Below, in pieces: positions 22,334 to 29,887 of a stretch of DNA of 32,422 bases. Origin of the DNA: Devosia equisanguinis (GTDB lineage Bacteria > Pseudomonadota > Alphaproteobacteria > Rhizobiales > Devosiaceae). The notes beneath the pieces are model-generated. The model saw only the letters and a list, made by a program, of their open reading frames with translations, ran no database searches and was not told the DNA's origin. Each line of letters begins with the position of its first letter. The first letter of the stretch is position 1. The stretch is taken from the NCBI RefSeq assembly GCF_900631955.1, contig NZ_UZWD01000037.1:1-32422 (forward strand). The letters are read 5' to 3'. Both the position numbers and the translations under genes were made by a program.

Positions 22334-23302
22334 ATGCGCAACCGTGTCGAATGGCGCGATGCCACCGTCGCCGAGGTCAGGCAGATTGCCGATGACGTCC
22401 GCTATATCGCCTTTGCAGTCGACGGCGTCGTGCCGCGCTTCGATCCGGGCTCGCACAGCAATTTCCGCGTCGAGATCAACGGCCAGCCGGCCAACCGCAC
22501 CTATACGATCATTCCCGCGCCGTCGGGCCAGATCGCCGTGGCGGTCAAGCTGCACCCGCAAAGCCGGGGCGGATCGCGTTTCATGTGGGCGCTGGAACAC
22601 GGCGCGGCGGTGCGGCTCACCCTGCCGGAAAACCGCTTCGAATTGAGCTGGCGCGCGCCGCACTACCTGCTGCTGGCCGGCGGCATCGGCATCACCCCGA
22701 TCTATGGCATGGCACGGGCCCTGATGGCACGCGGTGCATCGCTCCGCGTCGTCTATGCCGCCCGCTCACGGGGGCTCATGGCCTTTGCCGAAGACTTGCA
22801 GGACCTGCTCGGCGGGCAACTGGTGCTGCGCGACAATTCGATTGGCGAGCATGTCGATCTCGCTGCCGAATTCGCCGCCCTGCCCCCGGATGCCGAATGC
22901 TATCTCTGCGGCCCCATCGGCATGCTCGAAGCTGCAAAGGCGGCCTGGGCCGACGCGGGCCGCCCGATCAGCCGCCTGCGCTACGAGGTGTTCGGCGATT
23001 CCGGCCTCTTTGCCGAAAAGCCCTTCGTGGTCGACGTACTCAATCGCGACATCTCGGTGCCGGTACGCTCTGACCAGACTCTGCTCGAAGCCCTGATCGG
23101 GGCCGGGGTGGAGATGATCTATGATTGCCAGCGCGGCGAATGCGGCCTCTGCGCCGTCAAGGTGCTGGAAAAGGAGGCCGAGATCGACCATCGCGATGTG
23201 TTTTTCAGCCCCGAGGAAAAGGCTGAGAACCATCGCATGTGCGCCTGCGTCTCGCGTCTCAGCGAGGGGCGCGCCGTGATCGATATCGGCTATCGCGCCT
23301 GA
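22334..23302 (+). CDS. VanB/phthalate-dioxygenase-reductase-like flavin and 2Fe-2S oxidoreductase
   Basis: An electron-transfer reductase that passes electrons from NAD(P)H through a flavin and a 2Fe-2S cluster to a terminal Rieske oxygenase. The 322-residue protein has a flavin-binding barrel (about 1-103) with RTYTII (55-60), an NAD domain (about 108-215) with AGGIGITP (115-122) and CGPIGM (192-197), and a C-terminal plant-type ferredoxin with CX4CX2C (C265, C270, C273) and a fourth cysteine at 303 or 305. This order is the class IA layout of VanB and phthalate dioxygenase reductase. Start: the ATG at 22334 behind a strong GGAGG. No oxygenase gene is in the window; vanillate O-demethylase is a plausible partner given the neighbours. 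Confidence 0.9.
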   Translation: MRNRVEWRDATVAEVRQIADDVRYIAFAVDGVVPRFDPGSHSNFRVEINGQPANRTYTIIPAPSGQIAVAVKLHPQSRGGSRFMWALEHGAAVRLTLPENRFELSWRAPHYLLLAGGIGITPIYGMARALMARGASLRVVYAARSRGLMAFAEDLQDLLGGQLVLRDNSIGEHVDLAAEFAALPPDAECYLCGPIGMLEAAKAAWADAGRPISRLRYEVFGDSGLFAEKPFVVDVLNRDISVPVRSDQTLLEALIGAGVEMIYDCQRGECGLCAVKVLEKEAEIDHRDVFFSPEEKAENHRMCACVSRLSEGRAVIDIGYRA

Positions 23303-23318
23303 GGCTCTTGCGTCGATA

Positions 23319-23339
23319 ATAGTTATAATACATAACTAT
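23319..23339. promoter_or_regulatory. Probable MarR operator and -10 region in front of feruloyl-CoA synthase
   Basis: A perfect inverted repeat, ATAGTTAT-AATAC-ATAACTAT, lies 20 bp before the ligase start. It contains TATAAT (23324-23329), an ideal -10 hexamer, so a bound repressor would block the promoter. I see no good -35. The core GTTAT-N5-ATAAC recurs upstream of the marR gene at 29146-29160. Confidence 0.7.
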
Positions 23340-23358
23340 ATCCGTGAGGGAGGAACTC

Positions 23359-25218
23359 ATGGATTTTTCGGCAACGCCCATCCGCCCCGTGCGGCTGGGC
23401 AATATGGCTGCGGCCGCAGAACGGCGCCCCGATGGCACCACCATCATTCGCTCGATCGAGACGCTCGGACCCTATCCGCGCGCCATCGTCGATGCGCTCA
23501 AGAGCTGGGCGCACAAGACCCCTGACGCGGTGCTGATCGCCGATCGCCAGGCCGACGGCTGGCGCGAATGGAGCTTTGGCCAGGTGCTCGCGGCCATCCC
23601 GCCATTGGCCCAGGCACTGCTGGATGCCGGCCTTTCCGCCGAACGCCCGCTGATGATCATCTCGGGCAATGAGGTCGAGCATTTCCTACTGGGCATGGCG
23701 GCCATCTGGGTTGGCATTCCATATGCCCCGATCTCGCCCGCCTATTCGCTCGTCTCCACCGCTTACGGGAAGCTCAAGCATATTGCCGGCCTCCTGACCC
23801 CCGGCATGGTCTATGCCAGCGATGGGGCCAAGTTCGCGCCGGCCATTACATCGACCTTTGCCGCCGACATTCCCCTGGTCGTGCGCAGCAATCCCGTCGA
23901 CGGGAGACAAAACCATCTCTTCGCCGACCTGCTGCAAACGCCGGTCACCCCGGCCGTGGCGGCTGCCCATGACGCAATCACGCCCGATACGGTGGCAAAG
24001 GTGCTGTTCACCTCCGGCTCAACCGGCCTGCCCAAGGGCGTGATCACCACCAATCGGATGATGGCCTGCAACCAGGAAATGATCCGCACCGCGCTGGCCT
24101 TCGTCGCGGACGAGCCGCCCGTGCTGCTCGACTGGATGCCGTGGAACCACGTGGCCGGCGGCAGCCACAATACCGGCATGGCGATCTATAATGGCGGCAG
24201 CTTCTATATCGACGATGGCCAGCCGACGCCGGCCCGTTTTGGACGCACTCTGGAAAACCTCAAGACCGTCCAGCCGACCTTTTTCACCAATGTGCCCAAG
24301 GCCTATGAATTCCTCGTCGCCGCTTTCGACGAGCATCCCGAGGCGCGGCGCAACCTTTTCGCCCGGTTGAAGCTGTTGCAATATGCCGGTGCCGGCCTGT
24401 CGCAGCATGTCTTCGACGGGCTCGACAAGGCGGCGCGCGAGGAGACGGGCCAGCATGTAATGATCATCACCGGCTATGGCTCCACCGAAACCGCGCCCTT
24501 CGCCTTCACCACCACCTGGGCGGTGTCCGAGGCCGGCCATATCGGCCTGCCGGCGGCGGGAATGACAGTCAAGCTGGTGCCCAATGGCGACAAGACCGAG
24601 CTGCGGATGAAGGGGCCGAACGTCACCCCCGGCTATTGGCGCGACGCCGAAAAGACCGCAGAGGCCTTCGATGAGGAAGGCTTCTACAAGATCGGCGACG
24701 CCGTGCGCTTTGCCGATCCCGCCGACCTGTCCAAGGGCCTGGTCTTCGATGGCCGCGTCACCGAGGATTTCAAGCTCTCGACCGGCACCTGGGTCAATTT
24801 CGCCGCCGTGCGCACCTCGATCATCAGCGCCTGCGCGCCACTGATCCGCGACGTGGTGCTGACCGGTCTGGACCTCAACTCTATTGGCGCCATGATCTTC
24901 CCGGATATGGCCGCCTGCGCCCGTCACGCCGGCCTGCCCAGCGACACCGATGCCGAGACCATTCTTGCTCACCCCGCCGTGCGACAGAAATTCGAGCAGA
25001 GCCTTGTGGCGCTGGCGCAAAAGTCCACCGGCAGTTCCAACCACGTCGCACGGGCACTGCTGATGGCGGAGCTGCCCGATATCGACAAGGGCGAAGTGAC
25101 GGACAAAGGCTCAATCAACCAGCGCGCCGTGCGCACCCACCGGGCCCATCTGGTCGAGGCGCTTTATGCCGAGACCCCCGGCGACACCATCATTCTCTGC
25201 CCCCGGAAAGGCGCCTGA
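23359..25218 (+). CDS. fcs: Feruloyl-CoA synthase (hydroxycinnamate-CoA ligase)
   Basis: An acyl-AMP-forming ligase that activates ferulate, p-coumarate or caffeate to its CoA thioester using ATP. The 619-residue protein contains the adenylate P-loop LFTSGSTGLPKG (216-227), LLDWMPWNHVAGGSHNTGM (256-274, characteristic of feruloyl-CoA synthases), YGSTETAP (373-380), YKIGDAV (443-449) and GRVTEDFKLSTGTWVN (465-480). The last is the feruloyl-CoA synthase version of the hinge motif. The start is the ATG at 23359 behind GAGGGAGGA; an in-frame GTG at 23344 overlaps that ribosome site. First gene of a five-gene run with 3 bp or overlapping junctions to the next genes. Confidence 0.9.
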   Translation: MDFSATPIRPVRLGNMAAAAERRPDGTTIIRSIETLGPYPRAIVDALKSWAHKTPDAVLIADRQADGWREWSFGQVLAAIPPLAQALLDAGLSAERPLMIISGNEVEHFLLGMAAIWVGIPYAPISPAYSLVSTAYGKLKHIAGLLTPGMVYASDGAKFAPAITSTFAADIPLVVRSNPVDGRQNHLFADLLQTPVTPAVAAAHDAITPDTVAKVLFTSGSTGLPKGVITTNRMMACNQEMIRTALAFVADEPPVLLDWMPWNHVAGGSHNTGMAIYNGGSFYIDDGQPTPARFGRTLENLKTVQPTFFTNVPKAYEFLVAAFDEHPEARRNLFARLKLLQYAGAGLSQHVFDGLDKAAREETGQHVMIITGYGSTETAPFAFTTTWAVSEAGHIGLPAAGMTVKLVPNGDKTELRMKGPNVTPGYWRDAEKTAEAFDEEGFYKIGDAVRFADPADLSKGLVFDGRVTEDFKLSTGTWVNFAAVRTSIISACAPLIRDVVLTGLDLNSIGAMIFPDMAACARHAGLPSDTDAETILAHPAVRQKFEQSLVALAQKSTGSSNHVARALLMAELPDIDKGEVTDKGSINQRAVRTHRAHLVEALYAETPGDTIILCPRKGA

Positions 25219-25221
25219 CCC

Positions 25222-26463
25222 ATGAGCAAAGGCCTTCGCCTCACCTTCGATGACGCGTGGTTGCTGGGTGGCGCCCGCACGCCCTTCGTGGATTATCGCG
25301 GCGCCTTCGCCGAAATCTCGCCCATCGATCTCGGTATCAAGGCCGCCCGCGCCGCCATCGAAAAGACTGGCGTCAAAGCCGCCGATATCGGCCACACCAT
25401 TGCCGGCTCCATGGCACAGGCCTCGTTCGATGCCTATGTCACCCCGCGCCATATCGGGCTTTATGCCGGAGCGCCCATCGAGGCGCCAGCCCATCTGGTG
25501 CAGCGCATTTGCGGCACCGGGCTCGAAGTCATTGCGCAGGCGGCGGATTCGGTGTCGCTCGGACGTGTCGATCTGGCGCTGGGTGCCGGCTGTGAATCGA
25601 TGAGCCGCAACCCCATCGCCGCCTATACCCATCGCAATGGCTTCACCATGGGCAAGGTGGAGTTCAAGGACTTTCTGTGGGAAGCGCTTTACGACCCGGC
25701 CGGTTGCGTCAATATGGGCGACACCGCAGAAAACCTGGCCAAGCAATACAATATCGGGCGCGAGCGCGTGGACCGTTTTGCCGAGCGCAGTTTCAACCGC
25801 GCCATTGCCGCGCGCGATGCCGGCATTCTGGCCGAAGAGATTGTCGCGGTCACAAACGAGACGTTCGAGATCGAGACGCTCGACAAGCGCGCCATCAAGC
25901 TGCCGCGCGGCGTCGAGAGCGTCGATACGGATTCACATATCCGCCCCTCGCCCTACGAAGTCCTGGCCAAGCTGCGCCCGGCCTTTGGCGGCGTGCAGAC
26001 CGGCGGCAATTCCTCGGCCATCGTCGATGGTGCCGGCGCCGTGCTGGTCGCGTCCTCGGCCTATGCCAAGGCCAACGGCCATAAGCCGCTCGCCCGTATT
26101 GTCGCCAGCGCAGCCGTCGGCGTGCCACCGCAGATCATGGGTATCGGCCCCGCACCCGCCATCCGCGCCGTGCTCGAAACCGCCGGGATGACGCTCGATC
26201 AGATTGACCGCGTCGAGATCAACGAAGCCTTTGGTGCGCAGATCCTAGCCTGCGCCGATGAACTCGGGCTCGATGAGGACAAGCTCAACGTCAATGGCGG
26301 AGCGATCGCCATCGGCCATCCGCTGGGGGTCACCGGCATCCGCCTGGGCCTCACCTTGGCGCTCGAACTCAAGCGCTCGGGCACGCGCTATGGCATTGCC
26401 TCCGCCTGTATCGGCGGCGGCCAGGGCATTGCTTTGCTCATTGAAAACCCAGAGGCCGCATAA
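25222..26463 (+). CDS. Thiolase (acetyl-CoA acetyltransferase family)
   Basis: It should cleave a beta-ketoacyl-CoA with free CoA, releasing acetyl-CoA. The 413-residue protein keeps the whole thiolase catalytic set: nucleophile C97 in RICGTG, H366 in GHPLGVTG and C396 in ACIGGGQG, with NEAFGA before them. In this operon the likely substrate is an aromatic beta-keto-propionyl-CoA made from the ferulate or coumarate side chain, giving vanilloyl- or 4-hydroxybenzoyl-CoA; that assignment is inference from context. It starts 3 bp after the ligase stop, and its TAA stop shares one base with the ATG of the dehydrogenase gene (TAATG). Confidence 0.92.
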   Translation: MSKGLRLTFDDAWLLGGARTPFVDYRGAFAEISPIDLGIKAARAAIEKTGVKAADIGHTIAGSMAQASFDAYVTPRHIGLYAGAPIEAPAHLVQRICGTGLEVIAQAADSVSLGRVDLALGAGCESMSRNPIAAYTHRNGFTMGKVEFKDFLWEALYDPAGCVNMGDTAENLAKQYNIGRERVDRFAERSFNRAIAARDAGILAEEIVAVTNETFEIETLDKRAIKLPRGVESVDTDSHIRPSPYEVLAKLRPAFGGVQTGGNSSAIVDGAGAVLVASSAYAKANGHKPLARIVASAAVGVPPQIMGIGPAPAIRAVLETAGMTLDQIDRVEINEAFGAQILACADELGLDEDKLNVNGGAIAIGHPLGVTGIRLGLTLALELKRSGTRYGIASACIGGGQGIALLIENPEAA

Positions 26464-27224
26464 TGGATGTTTCGGGCAAGACAGTTTTCGTTACCGGCGC
26501 CGCCTCCGGGCTGGGCGCCGAGACCGCGCGGGCACTTTCGGGGGCAGGTGCCCGCGCGGCGGTTTTTGATCGGGATGCGGAAAAAGGCGAGGCCGTTGCC
26601 GCAGAGCTGGGCGGCAAGTTCTTTGCCGTCGACGTCTCGAGTGCAGATAGCGCCGAGGCAGCGGTGAACGCAGCTGTCGACGCCCTTGGCCCACCCTCGG
26701 TGCTGGTCAATTGCGCCGGCATCGGCACCGCCGCCCGCATTGTCGGCCGCGAAGGCCCGATGGCGCTCGATGCCTTTTCGCGCGTCATCAACGTCAACCT
26801 CATCGGCAGCTTCAACATGATGCGGCTCTGCGCCCATACCATGTCGCTGGCCGAACCCGATGCCAATGGCCAGCGCGGCGTCATCATTTCCACCGCCTCG
26901 GTCGCCGCCTATGACGGGCAGATCGGCCAAGCGGCCTATGCCGCGTCCAAGGGCGGCATCGTGGCCTTGACCCTGCCGGCGGCGCGCGAACTGGCCCGCT
27001 TCGGCATTCGCGTCTTGACCATCGCGCCCGGCCTGTTCCTGACGCCGCTGCTCGCGGAACTGCCGCAGGAGGTGCAGGACGGACTGGCTTCGGCCATTCC
27101 CAATCCGTCGCGCCTCGGCAAGCCGAGCGAGTTTGCGGCGCTGGTCAGAAGCATGGTCGAAAATGACTATCTCAATGGCGAAGTGGTGCGGCTCGACGGC
27201 GCCCTGCGCATGGCGGCGAAATAG
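26463..27224 (+). CDS. HSD10-like 3-hydroxyacyl-CoA dehydrogenase (SDR family)
   Basis: A short-chain dehydrogenase of 253 residues with TGAASGLG (11-18) for NAD binding, NCAG (83-86), catalytic S146, Y159 and K163 (in AAYAASKGG). The stretch STASVAAYDGQIGQAAYAAS (143-162) closely follows that of type 2 3-hydroxyacyl-CoA dehydrogenases (HSD17B10), supporting oxidation of a 3-hydroxyacyl-CoA. In this cluster it would oxidise the hydrated hydroxycinnamoyl-CoA before thiolysis. Start codon overlaps the thiolase stop by one base, and the stop is 8 bp before the thioesterase start. Confidence 0.9.
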   Translation: MDVSGKTVFVTGAASGLGAETARALSGAGARAAVFDRDAEKGEAVAAELGGKFFAVDVSSADSAEAAVNAAVDALGPPSVLVNCAGIGTAARIVGREGPMALDAFSRVINVNLIGSFNMMRLCAHTMSLAEPDANGQRGVIISTASVAAYDGQIGQAAYAASKGGIVALTLPAARELARFGIRVLTIAPGLFLTPLLAELPQEVQDGLASAIPNPSRLGKPSEFAALVRSMVENDYLNGEVVRLDGALRMAAK

Positions 27225-27232
27225 GATTTTCC

Positions 27233-27649
27233 ATGTTCACCCACACCATCAAGGTCGAGATCCAGTTCGGCGACTGCGACCCGGCGGGGATCGTCTACTA
27301 CCCCAACTATTTCCGCTTTTTCGACAATGCCACCGCCGCCATGCTCTCGGCCGCCTTTGCCATGCACAAGCGCAACTGGCTCGACCATTACGGCATTGCC
27401 GGCATCCCCATGGTCGATACCGGCGCGCGCTTCATCAAGCCGTCGAGCTTCGGCGATGTCGTCGAAATCAGTTCCGAAATCACCGAACTGGGTCGCTCCA
27501 GCTTTGGGGTGAAACACAGCCTGCTGCGCGATGGCGACCTGGCCATCGAAGCGCATGAAAAGCGCGTCTGGGTTGTGCGCGACGACAATGGCGGCATTCG
27601 CTCCGCCGCGCTGCCCGACGAGGTGCGCAAACTTCTGGGTGCCCAATGA
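27233..27649 (+). CDS. 4-hydroxybenzoyl-CoA thioesterase-type hotdog protein
   Basis: The 138-residue hotdog-fold enzyme carries FGDCDPAGIVYYPNYFRFFD (12-31), with D16 in the position of the catalytic Asp17 of the Pseudomonas 4-hydroxybenzoyl-CoA thioesterase; the motif is close to that enzyme's. It should hydrolyse an aromatic acyl-CoA, here 4-hydroxybenzoyl- or vanilloyl-CoA, to the free acid and CoA. YbgC-like short-chain thioesterases share the same motif, so the aromatic substrate rests partly on context. An ATG overlapping its stop (27646) is one possible start for the next gene. Confidence 0.9.
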   Translation: MFTHTIKVEIQFGDCDPAGIVYYPNYFRFFDNATAAMLSAAFAMHKRNWLDHYGIAGIPMVDTGARFIKPSSFGDVVEISSEITELGRSSFGVKHSLLRDGDLAIEAHEKRVWVVRDDNGGIRSAALPDEVRKLLGAQ

Positions 27650-27672
27650 ACGCCCATGCCAAAGGACAATCC

Positions 27673-28437
27673 ATGACTGACGCCTTGATCATCGAGCAGC
27701 GGGGGCCGATTGCCCATCTGCGTCTCAACCGCCCGGAAAAGCGCAATGCGCTCAACGATGATCTGGTCGCCGCACTCGACGCTTTCTTTTCCGCCGTGCC
27801 CGAAGGCACCCGCGCGATAGTCATCTCCGGCGAAGGCGGGCATTTCTCGTCCGGCCTCGACCTGTCCCAGCATGTCGCACGCCAGCCGCTCGAGGTGATG
27901 GCGCATTCGCGCAACTGGCACCGCGTCATGGCGCAGGTGGCCAATTCGCCCATTCCCGCCATCGCGGCCATGAGTGGCGCGGTGATGGGCGGGGGGCTCG
28001 AATTTGGCGCGGCCTGCCATGTCCGCGTCGCCGAGGAAACCGTGCGCTTCCAGATGCCCGAGGGCCTGCGCGGCATTTTCGTCGGGGGTGGCGGCTCGGT
28101 GCGGATCACGCGGCTGATCGGGCCGGACCGGCTGACCGAAATGATGCTGACCGGTCGCACCTATTCGGGCATCGAAGGGGAGCGCCTGGGCCTGGCCCAT
28201 CACCTGGTGCCCGAAGGCGGTGCACTGGAAAAAGCCTTCGAACTGGCCGAGCGCATTGCGAAGAACTCGCCAACGATCAATGGCTTCATCATCCAGGCCA
28301 TCGCCCAGATCGGCTCCATGCCGCCCGAGGCCGGGCTCTATGCCGAAAGCCTGACGGCAGCACTGAGCCAGACCGGCCCGGACGCCGAAGAGGGCCTGCG
28401 CGCCTTCCTCGAAAAACGCCCGCCGGTGTTCAAGTAA
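27673..28437 (+). CDS. Enoyl-CoA hydratase (crotonase family)
   Basis: The 254-residue protein has the oxyanion-hole segments HFSSGLDLS (57-65) and AMSGAVMGGGLE (99-110), and both crotonase hydratase glutamates, E110 and E130 (in MPEG). Feruloyl-CoA hydratase/lyases such as Pseudomonas Ech are recalled to lack the first of these, so a plain hydratase fits better here. In context it would add water to feruloyl- or coumaroyl-CoA. I chose the ATG at 27673 because AAAGGA precedes it; an ATG at 27646 in an ATGA overlap would add nine residues. Last gene of the operon; a repeat copy follows 3 bp after its stop. Confidence 0.9.
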   Translation: MTDALIIEQRGPIAHLRLNRPEKRNALNDDLVAALDAFFSAVPEGTRAIVISGEGGHFSSGLDLSQHVARQPLEVMAHSRNWHRVMAQVANSPIPAIAAMSGAVMGGGLEFGAACHVRVAEETVRFQMPEGLRGIFVGGGGSVRITRLIGPDRLTEMMLTGRTYSGIEGERLGLAHHLVPEGGALEKAFELAERIAKNSPTINGFIIQAIAQIGSMPPEAGLYAESLTAALSQTGPDAEEGLRAFLEKRPPVFK

Positions 28438-28440
28438 GCC

Positions 28441-28614
28441 TTAGATTATTTCAACTTAAGGTGGATTCTGGGCGCTTTTGCCTCCCTCCCCCTTGAGGGG
28501 AGGGATTGAGGGAGGGGGTCCATCAGTGGATCGCTAAATGACCCCCTCCCCGGCCCTCCCCTCAAGGGGGAGGGGGCGATGAAGCCGCATCAACCAGAAC
28601 GTGAAACGCTCTAG
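28441..28614 (+). repeat. Nested-palindrome intergenic repeat, copy 4 (most complete)
   Basis: This 174 bp copy shows the whole structure. Its ends are imperfect inverted repeats: left 28441-28464 and right 28591-28614 match at 16 of 24 positions, sharing TAGA, TTTCA, TT and GGT. Inside are the left hairpin arm (28484-28504), a central ATCAGTGGATCGCTAAAT segment, and the right arm (28554-28574), an exact inverted copy of the left. Its final CTAG contains the stop codon of the convergent marR gene. No open reading frame is visible in it. Confidence 0.9.
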
Positions 28615-29084
28615 GTGAGGCGGTCGAGCAGCTCGATGAGGGTCTTGCGGGCCTTCTCACCGCCCAGCCGCGCCACCAGCTCCTGTTCCATATCCTCGTG
28701 CACCTGCCGTGCATGCGCGAGGAAGGCCTCGCCCTCTTGGGTCAGATGCAAGGCATTGGCGCGCTTGTCGAAATCGGACGGCACCCGCTCGACCAGGCCA
28801 CGCTGTTCCAGCCCATGCACCAGTGGCACGAAATTGGCACGCTTGACCCCCAGCACTTCGGCGATCTCGGTCTGCTTGCGCCCGGGATTGTCAGCGATCA
28901 GCACCAGCACGGTATATTCCACCGGCCGCAAGGCCAGGCTTTCGAACACGGTCAGGAAGCGCTGGAACACGCTGAGCTGGGCGCGTCGCAGCCGATAACC
29001 GACTATGCTGCTGGTGGCCTCGGTGCGTAACGCATCGGTCCTGTCGTCGGCAGCTTCCTGTGTCGAAGGCTGTTCGCGCCGCAT
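28611..29084 (-). CDS. MarR family transcriptional regulator
   Basis: The 157-residue protein is a winged helix-turn-helix regulator: a dimerisation helix near 28-50, helix-turn-helix about 70-95 (QTEIAEVLGVKRANFVPLV), the wing with DKRANALHLT (105-114), then C-terminal dimer helices. It is convergent with the hydroxycinnamate genes. MarR proteins of this context (FerC, CouR, HcaR types) repress hydroxycinnamate catabolism and release DNA on binding the CoA thioester; I infer the same role. The ATG at 29084 has only a weak ribosome site. Its stop codon is supplied by the CTAG end of repeat copy 4. Confidence 0.88.
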   Translation of the reverse strand: MRREQPSTQEAADDRTDALRTEATSSIVGYRLRRAQLSVFQRFLTVFESLALRPVEYTVLVLIADNPGRKQTEIAEVLGVKRANFVPLVHGLEQRGLVERVPSDFDKRANALHLTQEGEAFLAHARQVHEDMEQELVARLGGEKARKTLIELLDRLT

Positions 29085-29144
29085 GTTCGCGTCACTTTCC
29101 CTGTTGGCTCGCCAAATGCCCCGCTTCTACCACTGGCGGCATTT

Positions 29145-29161
29145 GGTTATCCAGTATAACC
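29145..29161. promoter_or_regulatory. Probable MarR operator upstream of marR
   Basis: GGTTAT-CCAGT-ATAACC is a perfect inverted repeat centred about 70 bp upstream of the marR start. Its core, GTTAT-N5-ATAAC, and its spacer length are the same as in the site before the feruloyl-CoA synthase gene. On the minus strand it contains TATACT, a good -10 hexamer for marR. It also lies upstream of the divergent TRAP genes, so it may control both directions. Confidence 0.65.
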
Positions 29162-29344
29162 TTATTGCCATGCGCCCGGACGAGGAACCGCGTCGCAAAA
29201 GTTATCGATTTGACGGGGCAGCCGCAATCAGACCCGCATTTCGCTTCAATCGATAATCTCAGGGTTATCATAAGGGCGAAATTTGTCATTTTACAAGACG
29301 AGTCCGGGCGGCGTTAAATCGGTATGAAGCGGGGGAGGAAATCC

Positions 29345-29887
29345 GTGTTCAGTGATAGTTCCTTGTTGGGACGGGCAATGCATGGCTTGGCCAAATGGAT
29401 GGCCATTGCCGGCGGCATCGTCCTTCTGGCCATGATCGTGGTCGTGGTGTTGAGTGTGATTGGTCGAGCCTTTATCTGGGCCGGCCTCAAGCCCATTCTG
29501 GGCGATTATGAATTGATTTCGGTGGGCATGGGCTTTGCTGTCTTCGCCTTCCTGCCCTGGGCGCATCTGATGCGTGGCCATGCACTGGTGTCGCTCCTGA
29601 CCGACACCTTCAGCGACCGCGTCAACGCCTGGATCCTGGTGGTTACCGACTTCATGATGCTGGTGGCCTCGGCTTTCATCGCCTGGCGGCTCTATTTCGG
29701 CATGATGGACAAGTTCGCCTATCGGGAAACCACCATTCTTCTGGGCCTGCCGCTGAGCTGGGCCTTCATGGCCGGGCTGGTCGGCGCCATCGCCATGGTC
29801 CTGGTTTCCATTTTCGTCTTCGGCCGCTCCATTCAGGACGCGCTCGCCGGCAAGGCGCCGCCCAAGCATGTGGGGAGCGAGCATTGA
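29345..29887 (+). CDS. TRAP transporter small permease (DctQ family)
   Basis: The 180-residue protein has four membrane helices (about residues 20-42, 60-80, 97-115 and 140-160), the normal DctQ layout, with the conserved-type RAFIWAGLKPILGDYELISVG region between the first two. It forms the small membrane subunit that couples with DctM. I prefer the GTG at 29345, which follows the strong GGGGGAGGAAATCC, over the ATG at 29324, which lacks a ribosome site. Its TGA stop overlaps a TTG start for the large permease. Confidence 0.87.
   Translation: MFSDSSLLGRAMHGLAKWMAIAGGIVLLAMIVVVVLSVIGRAFIWAGLKPILGDYELISVGMGFAVFAFLPWAHLMRGHALVSLLTDTFSDRVNAWILVVTDFMMLVASAFIAWRLYFGMMDKFAYRETTILLGLPLSWAFMAGLVGAIAMVLVSIFVFGRSIQDALAGKAPPKHVGSEH

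Noticed and set aside
28441..28614. Repeats as simple rho-independent terminators
   Set aside because: The hairpins lack T-runs, and the conserved flanking ends and centre exceed what a terminator needs. An effect on termination or mRNA ends remains possible.
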